Source: Gymnogyps californianus (lineage: Eukaryota > Chordata > Aves > Accipitriformes > Cathartidae). Taken from it: a DNA stretch of 64,000 nucleotides. The translations under genes were made by a program, and so were the position numbers. Below, piece after piece: positions 34,201 through 46,292 of the stretch. The stretch spans positions 992,001 to 1,056,000 of the forward strand of contig NW_026114224.1 of the NCBI RefSeq assembly GCF_018139145.2. Direction: 5' to 3'. A model generated the notes under the pieces. That model was not told where the DNA came from and made no database searches. It worked only from the letters and a program-made list of their open reading frames with translations. Positions within the stretch are counted from its first letter, which is position 1. Each line of letters begins with the position of its first letter.

Positions 34201-36625
34201 CAAAAATGCACTAAATGTGAACAAGAGGATCACATGCAATCTCCTGGTCTCTCAGTCGGTCAGGTTTTGCTGTCGACTGGCAAACTGGAAAGTGTCTAGC
34301 TCTTTAATTTTTCTCCATGAATGACATGTTGTTTGAACTAGTGATGAGGTGCACGCCCAGATGCCGAGGCTTTGTTTCTAAGTGTGATTAATGTCTTTTG
34401 CCTCCTGAAGATACTGTGTTCCTGATGAGGAATGGTTCCTTCTAATTCAGCTAACCCACTTTCTTTCTAAAGGGACAGACCGTGAGACTGTGGCGAAGGA
34501 GGCGCTTCAGGAAGGAGGCAGTCCCGCAGTGCCAGTCTCAGATGACAAAGCAGGGGCAACTCAATTAACAGGCGTGCCAGGTAATTGCTGTCCCTCGGTC
34601 AGCCAGTGTCATCAATCAAAATCACTGGGTACCTGCAGGCTATTCCCTGGTGCCCACTACTGCACATCCTGTCAGCAGCCAGACTATTAGTACAGGGTGA
34701 GTGTTTAAAGAAGCCAGGAACAGCTCTCTGAGGATGACTGTTGTCTCTGGGGTGTGGAGGTTATTGCCAGCAGTGTGCCAGAGAGACGCTGGTAACCCTG
34801 TGTGGATGCGTGAGATGCTCACTTCCCACCGCACCCCGTTCACAGGCATTTCAGAACTCTGCCATTTTGGGAACGAGGCCATCTAAACCACATTCAGCAG
34901 AGGATGGGAAATGTGACTCTTGACCGAATGTACCTCCCTCAGTACCTGCATCCCAGAGCTTGCCGTGAGGCCCTGGAGGCCCTAGGCACAACAGAGCAGG
35001 ATCCCTCCTGTGAACTGAGGTCCAAAGGGATTCACTGACGGATCAGGCACAGGCTTAGAGGGAACCTGCGCCATCCTTCTGCATCCTCTGTGCCTGAGCC
35101 ACGCTGAGGCTTTACTTTTCTCTGATTCTTGGCAGTGCTGTCCAACTCCAGGGAAGCCCACCACGCTGGGATATATGGACTTTTTCAAAAGAATCCAGGT
35201 ACTGAGAAGTCTTGCTGGGGCCATAAGTAGGAGACAAGTGCTGAAAACTGGAGCCATGCAAGTGGTGCCCATGCTGGAGAAAAGGCAAAGGGGGAGAGCG
35301 AGGTTCAGGGGTCTCCTGAACCTTGGGGTGTGGGTGCTGAGCTGGGGAGGGAGAGCTGGGGGTGGCACTCCCCAACACAGGGATGGTTTTTGTCCCTGTC
35401 ACTCAAAGGAGCGATTGGTCAAACAGCTGCACTGCCCCACGTCTCTCCATCTGGCCCCGTGAGTTCTGTTGAGTGGGACAGCTTGTCCCAGAGGGTCACA
35501 GAGAGCCTCCATGCAGCAGCACAAGCAAGCCTCGGAGAGGGAAGGTGGGCGAGCACAAAAGAAATTGTGCGCATATGCGAAGGGTGGCCGAGAAGGGGGA
35601 GCAAACCCATGACACTGGGAAAACTGGATTACAGCCATCCCAGAGCGTAAGCAAAGCTGAGAGGAGAAAGAGAGGCTCCAGAGTGCATTGATTTGCAATG
35701 GCTTTGGGAGTTTCCTTTGTTTCTACTGAAAGCAAGGAAATGCTGCAGCCCCAGGATGTTCACTGGTTCAGAGATGTTAACAAAGTGAGAAAGAACATTT
35801 CCTGGCAATGTCCGACCTCCTGTGAGATTACCAGCAGTGTGTGGGACACACTAACCTGCAGAATTGTTCCTCCAGGTGTGGATGGCAAGAGAAACTCAAA
35901 TGCTGCGGATCCTAAGGATTTCCAGAAGTATTGCATAGAAGGCGCCGTGGCGGTCTTGGGCTCTGTGCTGCTTGGGATGGTATTCTGTTGTGCGATCCGT
36001 GTGTGGAGGAAGAGAAGACGGTGAGTTGTTGCGAGGGTCTTTTTGCCAAACTTCTGTATGAGATGGCTGGTATTAGCCATGAAGCATTTAGAGGTAGGGT
36101 ATTCTGGAGTGCCGAGTTAGTTACTGACCAGACTCGACTGAGGTTTCTGCTGTAAGATGTTTTAACTGGCCTCTCAGCTCATGGGCATTCTTTTCTGAAA
36201 CCCCTTCTTACTGTGGCAAGTGTTAGTTAAAAGTGACCCTGCCTCGACAAGAGCAGACCCAGCGACAGACCTAGGCAGAGCAAGGCCAGAAAGGAAAAAC
36301 AACCAGGGATGACATGGCCACAGAAAATGAGAATTGCAAGAGTGACATCTCCCTGCCAGTGAAGCTACCAGCAGAAATCACCCTGTTAGGCGACGCCGTA
36401 AATCCCAGCTGTTCACCTCAGCCAAGGTGTCCCAGCAGCTCAGACTGTGGTGAGGACCTTCCCAGCTCTCGGCCTTGCTTTGGAGAGAGAGAGTCAGTCT
36501 GTCCGATCTGCACCCCAACACTGCCAGCGTGTGTGTTCTCAGCACAGGCGGGGTTTTTGTCTGTGCAGGGGTACAGATCTCTTTGGATACATGTTCTGAA
36601 GAGAGGATGGAGAGCACCTCACTGA
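31232..36625 (+). CDS. Copy C: type I membrane protein of unrecognised family, near-complete gene model
   Basis: Exons read at 31232-31343 (signal peptide), 32263-32334, 32800-32871, 33074-33136, 33228-33329, 34473-34580, 35136-35198 and 35876-36020 (transmembrane), plus a tail exon probably at 36307-36625. Exon 1 gives a signal peptide with hydrophobic core LLLLLLLVAL ending near AQDARA. Exons 2-7 are all phase 1 to 1 and encode short polar segments such as DGYPASRLG and SSEVLKEILKELEEAA. The membrane segment is AVAVLGSVLLGMVFCCAI, followed by RVWRKRRR. The tail acceptor used in copy A is deleted here. An acceptor at 36305-36306 restores the frame shared with copy A (ATENENC beside AQANEIF). 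Ectodomain about 190 residues, total about 350. No known domain was recognised. There may be missed exons in the long introns. Confidence 0.6.
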
Positions 36626-37469
36626 ACAGAAAGCCGAGGCTGTCCCCTTGTCTGGTCAGGGACGGGCAGGGGAGCCGAGTGCTGGTCTCTGCCAGGCACG
36701 CTGAGAAGGGAGAACAGGAGGCTCTCCTGGCCCTGCAGTGCCGTGCCCAGCTTTGGTCCCTAGGTCTGCTGGGGTCAGGTCTCATTCCTGGCATGTGCAG
36801 AGCAGGCAGGTCAGGATGGTCAGGGCCGAGAGGAGATGAGCCATGGGCAAGCAAGCAGAGTCCCAGCCAAGGGGTGCAGGGTGCCCCGTTTTCTGCACGG
36901 AGCTCTCCATGCCCACAGCTCCCATGTGCAGCCGGGTGCCCGCACCACACGGGGCGCCCAGCACTACCCCACACCCTCACACCCACCCGGCACTACAGCC
37001 GCGGCCGGGCCTGAGCAGCCTCCTCTCTCCACAGGCGCCTCTCCGCAGCTTCATGAGCCTCGCCCCACACCAGCAGCTGCCCCTCGATCCCTGATAGCTG
37101 ACCTGCATGCCACAGCACCCCTGAGAGCCGGACCTGATGCCAGCAGCCACCGCCTGTGCCTGGAAAACCCTCCCGCCTGCCGTGGAGCACCGGGGAACTG
37201 GCCCCTTCCAGCCTGGACAGCCGCCTGGCCAGCCACCCCCAGCCCGGCCCCCATGGCTCTCCAACTCAGCCAGCTGGCTGTTGAGGGACTGGCCCAGCGA
37301 CCTCCAGCCCCTGGAGACACTGAAACCACCCCCTGCCCCCAAGCCCATTGCCCTGATCCTCCTGCACAGGCTTCAGGCTGCCCCACCAGGGTTCAGGTTG
37401 GGGGTGCGATGAGAGACTCCCCATGGACAGCTTCAGGGGTCGACATTTATTGCTGAATAACAGCATAGC

Positions 37470-37475
37470 AATAAA
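37470..37475 (+). terminator. Candidate polyadenylation signal for copy C
   Basis: AATAAA about 845 bp after the proposed stop at 36623-36625. No nearer hexamer was seen. Confidence 0.35.
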
Positions 37476-37619
37476 TACAGAGGAGCAGCACAACAATTGT
37501 CCGGGTCGTAACGGCAGCAAACCCAGGAATTCACCAATTCTGGGCTGAACTTCGTATCGGGGCACGGAGGGATGTGGATGCCTGCGGTGTCAGCAGGCAG
37601 GGACCTGGGTGTGGGACCC

Positions 37620-38100
37620 ACCGACCATAAAAATGAGGGTTTGGATCATAAAAAGGAGGCTTTCAACCCTAGAATCAAAGCTTTGGACTCTAAAAATAAG
37701 GCTTTGGACCATAAAAATGAGGCTTTGAGCTCCAAAAGAGGGGTTTGGACCATAAAAATGAGGGTTTGGACACTCAAGATGTGGCTTGGACCTACAAATG
37801 ACTAGCTGGATCCTAAAAATGATGCTTTGGACCCTGAAAATGAGGCTTTGCACACTACAAATGTGTAGTTGGACTCTAAAAATGAGACTCTGCATACTAA
37901 AACTCAGCCTTTGGACCACAAAAATGAGGCTTTGGAGCCTGAAATCAGGGTTTGGGCATGGCACAAGAAAGAAGACTTTGGAAAAGAAAAATGAGGCTTT
38001 GGACACTAAAAATGTCACTTTGGAGCCTAAAGTGAGGCTTTCTGCCCGAAAAATGAGGGTTTAGACCCTAAAAATGAAACTATGGGCCCTAAAAAAGGGC
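37620..38100. repeat. 21-bp tandem repeat array
   Basis: About 20 copies of a unit like CTTTGGACCATAAAAATGAGG. The period is 21, a multiple of three, so open frames run through on both strands. I treat those frames as artefacts. The array lies just 3' of the minus-strand gene at 38182. Confidence 0.85.
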
Positions 38101-38181
38101 AGGGACCCTCTAGGGATCCACCCCTTACTTTGATGGGCAGCGGCAGGGGGATGGGCACGGGGCAGGCAGGGCACCCGAGGT

Positions 38182-38987
38182 TCACGACTGCAGGAAGACA
38201 TTCCCCATCTCTGCGGGAGATGGCGGGTCATGTGGGGGGAGTTTTGGGTGTGAATTTAGGGGGGGTTGGGGACGTACCGGTGAGGAAGGCGGCAGCGCCG
38301 TGGCTGGTGACCGTGGTGCGAACGGGCTGGCGGAGGCCGATGGGGTGCGAGGCCAAGGGGACCATGTCCAGCCGCAGGTTGTACGCCTGTCCCCCTCTGC
38401 GTTTAAAGATGGGAGGCTCAGGGGGCTGAATTTGAGGGGGGGGGGGGGTGTCCCCTGGTGTCTTCCCACCCCAAGGTGACCCCCCATCCCCTCAGTGTCC
38501 CCCCCAAACCTGTGAGCAGCAGAAGGGTCCACGTCGCCTCTGTGTCAGTGACGACCATGTGTCTGAAGTGGATGGAGGGGGGAAAGCTGACGTGGAAGAT
38601 GCGCTGGGCATCGGCAGCATCATAGACCTCCAGGCTGTCGCCCTGCTCCTGCCCCGTCAGCGCATAGACATGGGTGGGCTCCCCACGGGGTTCCGCTGTC
38701 ACCTGTGGGGAGGAGGGGACGGTCAGCTGGCGTGTCGGTGGCATGGGCGAAAGGGGGGGTGCGGGGTCAGCGTACCTCCTTGACGCCGCAGCAGAGAGCC
38801 TGGCAGTGGCAGGCACGGCAGCCAGAGTCGCGGAGGAAGAAGAGGGTCCTGCCGTAATCCAGGAGGAAGAGGTGCTGCTGGGCAGGCACCAGCTTGTGGG
38901 AGCCGTGAGAGGGGGCAGACAGGATGGAGGCCATCAGCGCTCGCTGCCAGTGGCGGGCCAGGCTCTGGAGGTACAGCCCCTTGGTGT
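38182..38987 (-). CDS. Unidentified gene, last four exons, minus strand
   Basis: Exons in transcript order: 38776-38987 (phase 1 to 0), 38510-38702 (0 to 1), 38278-38394 (1 to 1) and 38182-38210 (enters phase 1, stop at 38182-38184). All have AG/GT borders and the phases agree across every junction. The 38394 exon uses the second AG of GCAGAG. The 183-residue C-terminus includes LARHWQRALMASI, HLFLLDYGRTLFFLRDSGC, a cluster CRACHCQALCC, VYALTGQEQGDSLEVYD and HGAAAFLTEMGNVFLQ. The strand-turn pattern suggests a beta-rich, propeller-like domain. A link to F-box/RCC1 proteins such as FBXO24 is only a guess. Upstream exons were not found, so it is partial at the 5' end. Confidence 0.6.
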
Positions 38988-40540
38988 CTGGAGGGGGGGA
39001 AGCAGGGACATTGCCATCGGCTGGGGGACAAAGTGCCACACACCCCGTCTCCCTTGGCAATGGCGGGGGCTTACAGTTGAGGAGTACTGTTCCACCGTGG
39101 TGTGTACCCTGCAGCCAGGAGGGTGCTGCTGCTTTTCCTGTGCGATGCCTTTGCTCCCTTCCACAGGAGGCAGAAGCACAAATTGAACCATCACACAGTT
39201 ATGCCCATCCCCTCCTCCACCAGAGATGCAAAAAAGGTAAAAATCGACTCCCCAGACTCCTAGGTCTTCCTGCTCAGCAGGGCTGAATGACAAAAAAAGC
39301 AGCGCAGCAGGCAATGCACTGCTGGGAGCAGGTCCCCAGTAACACACACCCCTCCCCAGCCAGACTCGGTGCATCCCCACCACCACAGCGGTGCACAAAC
39401 TGTGGCAGCGGATGTTTCTGGTCCCCTGGCCATGCTGTTGACTTGCAGGATGCACGTGATGACCATCCCCACTGCACACGGGGCCCAGTTCTCCACAGGA
39501 CCAGCGCTGCAGCCGAGGGCAGGACACAGCCCTGCTGCAGGACCGCTGCAGGGCCGGCAGCCACAGACCTGCCTCGGGTGCAACGTCCCACAACAGAGCA
39601 GGCAGGGCAGGAGCCCCGGGGAGGGACCTGCAGCCCAACAGCACACAGAGCACACGACTGACACCCCGCTGCCCATCAGAGGATTGCATCATATGTCCCA
39701 CACAACACCTGGACATAACTTGGAAAAATTAAGATATAAAAGGCTATTTTAAGACTGCATGATCCACAGAACAGAGGCAGAAATCCTCTAATGTGGTGAT
39801 CCATGTTTTCATCTCGAGAATCTGAGCTATTCCAAAATCCTGTAATTACAGAATTCTGCTTTTATTGATTAAAGGTACCGCAGAATTTCAGTTCTCACTT
39901 TATTAAAGGAACCTTCCTCCACGCTGCAAGAGTCCAGATGCATGGACCTGCACACCTTTGCTCTCAAATGGGGCTGGCTTGTGGGGGTGCAGCCACCAAG
40001 ACATTAAAAAGAGTGGCACAAACCTCCTGCATGTCACGTCTCACCCAAAGCAAGGACAGAAAGCCTGCACCCAGCTGCCCAAGCCCCCCAAATGTGAACT
40101 GAGGCTCCTGCCCCAGACCAGACCACGGCCAGACAGATCGGGCAGGAGGTAGAGCTGCATTTACAGCACTGCTGCTCAGCTGCAAAGACCTGCTCCACCT
40201 GGGACCGTAACAGGGGCAGGCTGGCTGCTCCTTGAAATTTGAGCAGAATAGGTATTTTTTTCCAAGGACAACAACTCCAGATCTGTCAAAGGCCACGACC
40301 CTACCGTCAGCTGGGGAAAGACAGCCCAGATGGCCAGACAGGCGCCTCGACTGGGTCCCTTACTGACCTTGCTGCACCTCCAGAACAAGAACTTTGTTCT
40401 GCATTTATGGCTGCGCCTGAAATTGCCATCCCTATGGTAGGAACTCAGCTGCAGTGCTGAGACATGAAGAAGTAAACAACGCTTGCCACCATTTCCACCA
40501 CGCACCAGGTGTCCGCTCCTAGTCTGAAGCAGGGTGTCTA
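38988..40540. other. Intergenic or upstream introns of the minus-strand gene
   Basis: Upstream exons of the 38182-38987 gene may lie here, but no frame had convincing splice borders and matching phase. No repeat was recognised. Confidence 0.3.
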
Positions 40541-40544
40541 CCAT

Positions 40545-40860
40545 TTCAAATTACATCTCTCTGCAAACAGGCCCATCTCTGAGCAATCGGGCCAGGACAA
40601 GTGTTTCCTGATGTTCAGAGGCAGCCTGCTGTGTTTCAGTTTGTGCCCGTTGCCTCTTGTTCTGTCCCTGGCCACCACGGAAAAGAGCCTGGCTCCGTCC
40701 TCTTTGCACTCTCCTTTCAGGTATTTAAATACATTAATAAGATCCCCCTCTGAACCTTCTCTTCTCCAGGCTCAACAGTCCCAGCTCTCTCAGCCTTTCC
40801 TCATATGTGAGGTGCCACAGTCCCTTCATCATCATTTATTCCCCGTGCTGCATGCACTCG
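40545..40860 (-). mobile_element. CR1 LINE fragment, minus strand
   Basis: The + strand has 'cttctccaggctcaacagtc' followed by 'cccagctctctcagcctttc'. This is the complement of the CR1 3' region that encodes the LFSLEKR-type stretch seen at 20290. Confidence 0.85.
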
Positions 40861-41384
40861 TGCACAGGCATTTTAGAGAGGCCTGCCCGCATGCAAAGTT
40901 CTCAGAGAGGGTTTGGGGGATCTCTCCGTAGTGGTGTCTTGTGGGCACTTCCTTGCTTGCATGCAGGTGCTGGAGGTGACCCTGCTTTAGCCCCTTTTGT
41001 TGATGTGCTGATCCCTTCCCGTCACATCACCCCCTGCCCTTTGCTCAGCGATCCTGTCTGTCACTCCCTCGCAGGACTGCTGCTTGCTCTCTCCCTCCCC
41101 GTCCTTCTCAGCTTAAAGCCTTCCTTATGGGGCCAGCCATCCTGTTGGCGAAAACAGCTTTGCCCCGCTTAGTGAGGTGGATCCTCTCTCCCCAGCAGAG
41201 GCTGACCAGCAGACAGGGTCCCATGGTCACAGACCCTAAAACCCTGTCACCACCCCCAGTTCCGCAGCCAATGACTGACTTGTCCTATTCCTGCCCTTCT
41301 CCTCACTCTCTTGCCCCTCACCGGCAGGACTGTGGAGAACGCCACCTGGGACCTTGACTACTGCCCCCAGTAGGCAAGACCTCC

Positions 41385-42690
41385 TCTTTCCTGTCCTCCT
41401 CCTGTTCCTCCTTTTCTTCCTCCTCCTCTCCATCTGCCTCCTCTGCCTTCTCCTCCTCCTCCTCCTCCTCCGCCTCCTCCTTTTCCTGTTCCTGTCACTT
41501 GTCGTCCTATTCTTCCTTGTCCTCCTTCCGTTCCTCCTCCGCCTGCTGCTGTTCCTCCTCCTCCTCCTGTTCCTCCTTCTGGCCTTCATCCTCTTTGTCC
41601 TCTTGTTCTTCTGTTCTTCCTCCTCTTCCTCCTTTTCCTCTCCTCCTCCTCTTGTTGCTCCTATTCTTCCTTCATGGTCATGTTCATCCTCCTTCGCTTC
41701 GTCCTCCTTTTCCCTCTCCTACTCCTTTTCCTCCTGCTCCTCCTTTACATCTTCCTTTTCTTCCTGTCGTCTTTCTCCTTTTAATTCTCTTCCTCCTCTT
41801 CCTCCTCCTTCTCCTTTCTCCTTCTGTTCCTCCTCTTGTTATTCTTGCTCCTCCTCATCGACCTTCTCCTCGTCTTCCCTCTCCTCTTCCTCCATCTGTT
41901 CCCACTCGTTGTTCTTCTCCTGTTTCTCTTTTCCCACTTTTCCCTTGTCATCCTCCTCCCCCTCTTTCTCCTTTTCCTCCTCTTCCTCCTCCTTGTCCAC
42001 CTCCTCCTGTTCAGCCTTCTCCTTCTTTTCATCCTTTTCGTTCTCCTGTTCCTCATCCTATTTCTTCTCCTCCTGTTATTCCTCCTCTTGTTCTCCTCCT
42101 CCTTCTTTTCCACCTCCTTTTCCTCTTCCTTCTCCTCCTTTCCCTACTGTTTTTACTGTTCTCTTCCTGTTACTTCTGTTCTTCATCTGCCTTTTCTTTC
42201 TCCTCCTCCTCCTCCTCCTCCTCCTGTTCTTGTTTCTCCTTCTCCTAATCTGCCCTTTCCTCATTCAGTTTGTGCTCCGTTTTTTTCATGGCTCTGCCTT
42301 CTACTGTTCCTCTACCTCATATCCATCCTGTCCCTCTAGTTCCTCTTTGACTAGTCATCCTTCTACTCCTCCTCCTCCTCTTCTTCCTCTTGTTTCTTCC
42401 TACTCCTGTTCTATATTTTCCTCCTGTTCCACCTCCTCCTCGTCCTCCTCCTCTTTCTTGTCTTCCTCATTTCTTTGCTGTTCTTCCTCTTTGTCATCCT
42501 CATGCTCTTTCTCTTCCTGCCCTTCCTCTCAATGTTTTTCCTCTTCCTTCTTTTCTTTCTTTCTTCTCATCCTCCTTCTCCTCCTGTTACCTTTTTTCCC
42601 CTCCTCCTCCTCCTCTTCCTCTGCCTTTTCCTCCTCTTTCTCCTACTGTTCCTTTTCCTCTTCCTCTTCTTTTTCCTCCTCCTCATCCTA
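41385..42690. repeat. Long C/T-only array (TCC/TTC triplets)
   Basis: About 1.3 kb of nearly pure pyrimidine on the + strand, with fewer GTTGCC words than the other two arrays. A 445-codon Ser/Leu/Phe-rich frame and Arg/Lys-rich minus frames are artefacts. Confidence 0.85.
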
Positions 42691-43040
42691 GGAACCTTTC
42701 TTCTGAAGCATCAGCTGTGAGCCAGCATCCTTGCACAGCCAGGAAGTCCCTGCCTTTCCCCTGCTGAGCCTCCAGCTCCAGGCTCACTCTAGGCTTTTGT
42801 TCTCTCTCTCCAACTACTTGTTCTGAATCTCAAACCCCTTTTTCTGCACTTGGCGAATTGCTGAGCACACGCATGTGTCGAAGAGTTGGCGCTGTGCAAG
42901 TTAGCATGAGCAGGACTAAAGCACACCACTTTACCCCACTCTAGACATTGGTATTCCGCATTCAGAGGAAAGAAAACTACTGCTAATTCTTTCACCGAGG
43001 AATAGAAATTTGCATATGAAATTTCAAAAAGCATGGTCCT

Positions 43041-43630
43041 TGTCGTGGTTTAACCCCAGCCAGCAACTAAGCACCACACAGCCGCTCGCTCACTCCCCCC
43101 AGTGGGATGGGGGAGAGAATCAGAAGGGTATAAGTGAGAAAACTCGTGGCTTGAGAGAAAGACAGTTTTAATAGGTAAAGCAAAAGCTGCACACGCAAGC
43201 AAAGCAAAACAAGGAATTCATTCACTGCTTCCCATTGGCAGGCAGGTGTTCAGCCATCTCCAGGAAAGCAGGGCTCCATCACGCGTAACAGTGACTTGGG
43301 AAGACAAACGCCATCACTCCGAACATCCCCCCATTCCTTCTTCTTCCCCAGTTTATGTGCTGAGCCTGACATCATATGGTCTGGCATATCCCTTTGGTCA
43401 GTTGGGGTCAGCTGTGCCAGCTGTGTCCCCTCCCAGCTTCTTGTGCCCCTCCAGCCTTCTTGCTGGCTGGGCATGAGAAGCTGAAAAATCCTTGACTTAG
43501 TATGAACACTACTTAGAACAACTGAAAACATCAGTGTGTTATCAACATTATTCTCACACGAAATCTAAAATATAACACTATACCAGCTACGAGGAAGAAA
43601 ATTAACTCTATCGCAGCTGAAACCAGCGCA
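43041..43630 (-). mobile_element. Solo LTR, avian ERVL-type, minus orientation
   Basis: Starts TGTCGTGGTTTAACCCCAGC and ends GCTGAAACCAGCGCA on the + strand, the reverse of the family at 15663. It is flanked by a perfect 5-bp direct repeat GTCCT (43036-43040 and 43631-43635). Confidence 0.92.
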
Positions 43631-43635
43631 GTCCT

Positions 43636-45760
43636 GTAGACACTTTCAGCTGAAGGCGACAGTTCATGTGCGTGAGCATTATTTGTGTGGGTGAAAGTAG
43701 TTAGTCAACTAACTTCTTGTGTTGCTAATGAAATTTACCAATTCTTGTGTCATCTTGTGGTAATCCTTCATCATCGTCCTGCGATGATCCTACACTGGCC
43801 ACACTGCCGAGTTCTCCACAGATCCTCTCTTCACATTTCTACAGTTTGTGGCATCCTACAATTAGATCCTTTCCTCCACTCTGACAATCTCTTTTGGCAC
43901 CAGGAAGCAAAAAGATGCTTACGCCTGCTCCTCTCATCTCATTGCTCTTTGGTGTTACAATTGTAAACAGGACTTGAACGTTGTGTGTTGCCTAGCAGAT
44001 GCTATCAGAGTAGGAAACGCAAACACAATAGGCTGTTTTCTACACTGTCTTAACGTCTTTCTTCACTGCCCTCATCTACAGCCTAAGAGACAGAGAGCTT
44101 GACGAGTGCAGAGACTCTACACTCTTGAAGAGTCAGAGACAGAGTCAGAGTGTCTTCTCCAAGCATACGGATCTCTCTGGCATCCCAACCAAGGCTGACT
44201 GAGTTGAAGAGCATCTAAGCCGCTCCTTATTTGTGCCTTTAGAGATTTCGAGAGGTCTTAGAAGGTGGGCAGTGGAGAGCATAGACTTTTTTTGATGGCG
44301 TCTGTTGTCTCATTGCTTACAGAAGCTCTCATTCACCAGTGCCTTCACCAGCCCTGGCTGGAGGTTAAACTAACCATGTGACAAAGTGAGAAACTGTTGG
44401 AGATGGCAGAGCAGGAAAGGAGAAAGCTACTTGGCCAAGTGTTAAAGTAGTGAGACAATAAAGGGAAAAACTACCAGACAAAAGACGGGAAAGCGGAGCG
44501 TGGGATCAAAGGGTGAAGGAGGGAATAGAAGGTGCAGCTGTTAATGAGGTGGGGATGCCTGGGGGTCCCAGTCAGAAGCCCTGTACCTGCTCCGTGCAGC
44601 CTGCAGCAAGACAAGAAAGCCACTTGTGTAGTCTGAGGATGGCGTGCCTTTTGGATCTGGTGACTGGTTAACTGCTCACCCTCCTGATCAGGGTGGTCTG
44701 TGCCCAAAACCGCAAGCATCCACAGCACGGTATGGGCGTTGTGACATATCGCATGCTAGGACCGTGGGGTGGTATTTCTCCGTGCAGGGGGAAAAGTCTG
44801 TTCGAGAGACTGCTGTTCTCCCCAGTTTCACACACCAAAACAGACTGAGTATCTAAAACGATCCTCCTGCAAAGAAGCAGTTGTTTCCTGTGGCCCCTCT
44901 GGGGCCATCTCCAAAAAGCTGGATATGCTGCACAGAAATCGCACCTGCATCACGCTGCCCAGAAGGCAAACCACAGCTTGCCTAAAAGGCCAGTCTAAAC
45001 ACAGAAAACACCCGACAAGCTGTGGCCCACACACTATCAAATCACAGGCCAGTTTGTCCTCCTGTTACTCACAAGCTCCAAAACTGTCATCTGCAGACAT
45101 ACCTCTCTTCCAGGGTGCAGCACCAGCCTTAACTACTGCCTGATTCTCCAGGCAGAGTCAGACAACCCAGCATGGAAAACTACAGTCAAATAACAGCAAG
45201 TTGTCCCGATTTGCCTGCGTCCTGACTTAAGGGGTAACACCCCCCACACACACACAGCCCCACACCCAAAAAACCAGCAGAGGAGCACATATCCACCCTT
45301 TCATAAAGACCGCAGGACTGTATGGGAATTTCTTTCTGAACCCACATGCAATCCTATGCCTGCCTAGTAGTATGAAGGGCTTGGATATGTGCGCATTTCC
45401 TACTCTGGCAGAGATGGCAGTTCTGGTCCTCCTTGCATCTGGATTTGAGCTGAGAAACCTTCGAGGAAGGTCAGCTTTGCCATGCTCATCCACAGTCCAG
45501 CAAACAGCAAAAGGACATTCCATTTGAATACGAGTCTCCTTTGTCTTTTCATGACACAGCTGGGTCTGATGGGTTGGAGGCCTCCAGTTTCTGCCCAGTT
45601 CGGTCCTGGCTGGTGAATGGGAGCAAATGTTCTTGGAGGAGACATGGGGGAGGGCACAGACAGACACAGGCAGGAGCCTCCTATTTGGAGAAAACCAGGG
45701 CAAGAAAATGCAGAGGGCAAAGGCCAGGTCAGTCCCCTTGAGAGCACGTTGCCTCGGGTC
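43636..45760. other. Intergenic, nothing recognised
   Basis: No exon or repeat family was identified. There is a short C/CA-rich tract at about 45235-45260. Confidence 0.35.
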
Positions 45761-45761
45761 G

Positions 45762-45905
45762 TGGAATCATAGAATAGTTTGGGTTGGAAGGGACCTGTCG
45801 AGGTCATCTAGTCCAACCCGCCTGCAATGAGCAGGGACATCTTCAACTAGATGTGGTTGCTCAGAGCCCCGTCACAGCTGACCTTGAATGCTTCCAGGGA
45901 TGGGT
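45762..45905 (-). mobile_element. CR1 LINE 3' end fragment, minus strand
   Basis: The + strand reads AATCATAGAATAGTTTGGG followed by 'ttggaagggacct' and 'catctagtccaaccc', the well-known complement of the CR1 3' terminus. Confidence 0.9.
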
Positions 45906-46165
45906 CCCTGGAGGGGAATGTGGACTGGGGACAGAGCTGGGAAGGGCTGTCTGGAGAAAGTCTTTGCTAAAGCTGTTTGAGGAAGTTTTGCTAAAACCAG
46001 AAGCGCATTCAAGTGATGGAGAATGGGGAAATCATGCATTTCTGGGCCTGTGGGGGTCCGCAGGGTGCTGCCGTGTCCGGTCCCTGCCCCACGGTGTGTC
46101 CCCAGCACATGTCCCTGTGTCACAGGAGCCCTCTGTGAGGCGCCCCGCCCCGCAGCGGGGTCACA

Positions 46166-46292
46166 ATGGCTGGGCCCTATATCTTCCTCCTGGGGCTGGT
46201 GCTGCCTCAGTTTTGCATGGCTTTTGCCTGGAGAGAACATTGCGTCCATCCAGGAGGTCCTGCTGCTGTGAGGAGGATGAGAGCACTCAGAG
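46166..46292 (+). CDS. Signal-peptide-like first exon (owner uncertain)
   Basis: An ATG at 46166 opens MAGPYIFLLGLVLPQFCMAF, a clean hydrophobic leader, and ends in phase 1 at a GTGAGG donor after MRALR. The phase suits the next exon at 46815 (MROH gene). It also equals the phase of the copy C signal exon (31232-31343), which ends ARGL before its donor. MROH proteins are not usually secreted, so this exon may instead belong to the copy D membrane gene. Confidence 0.4.

Noticed and set aside
37572..38064. Lys/Asn-rich frames on both strands
   Set aside because: They are products of the 21-bp tandem array, whose period is a multiple of three.
38934..39716. 260-codon minus-strand frame upstream of the unidentified gene
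   Set aside because: Only the 38776-38987 part has splice borders and consistent phase; the rest looks like GC-rich shadow sequence.
41354..42691. 445-codon open frame
   Set aside because: It lies wholly inside a TCC/TTC array; the residues are only those encoded by pyrimidine triplets.
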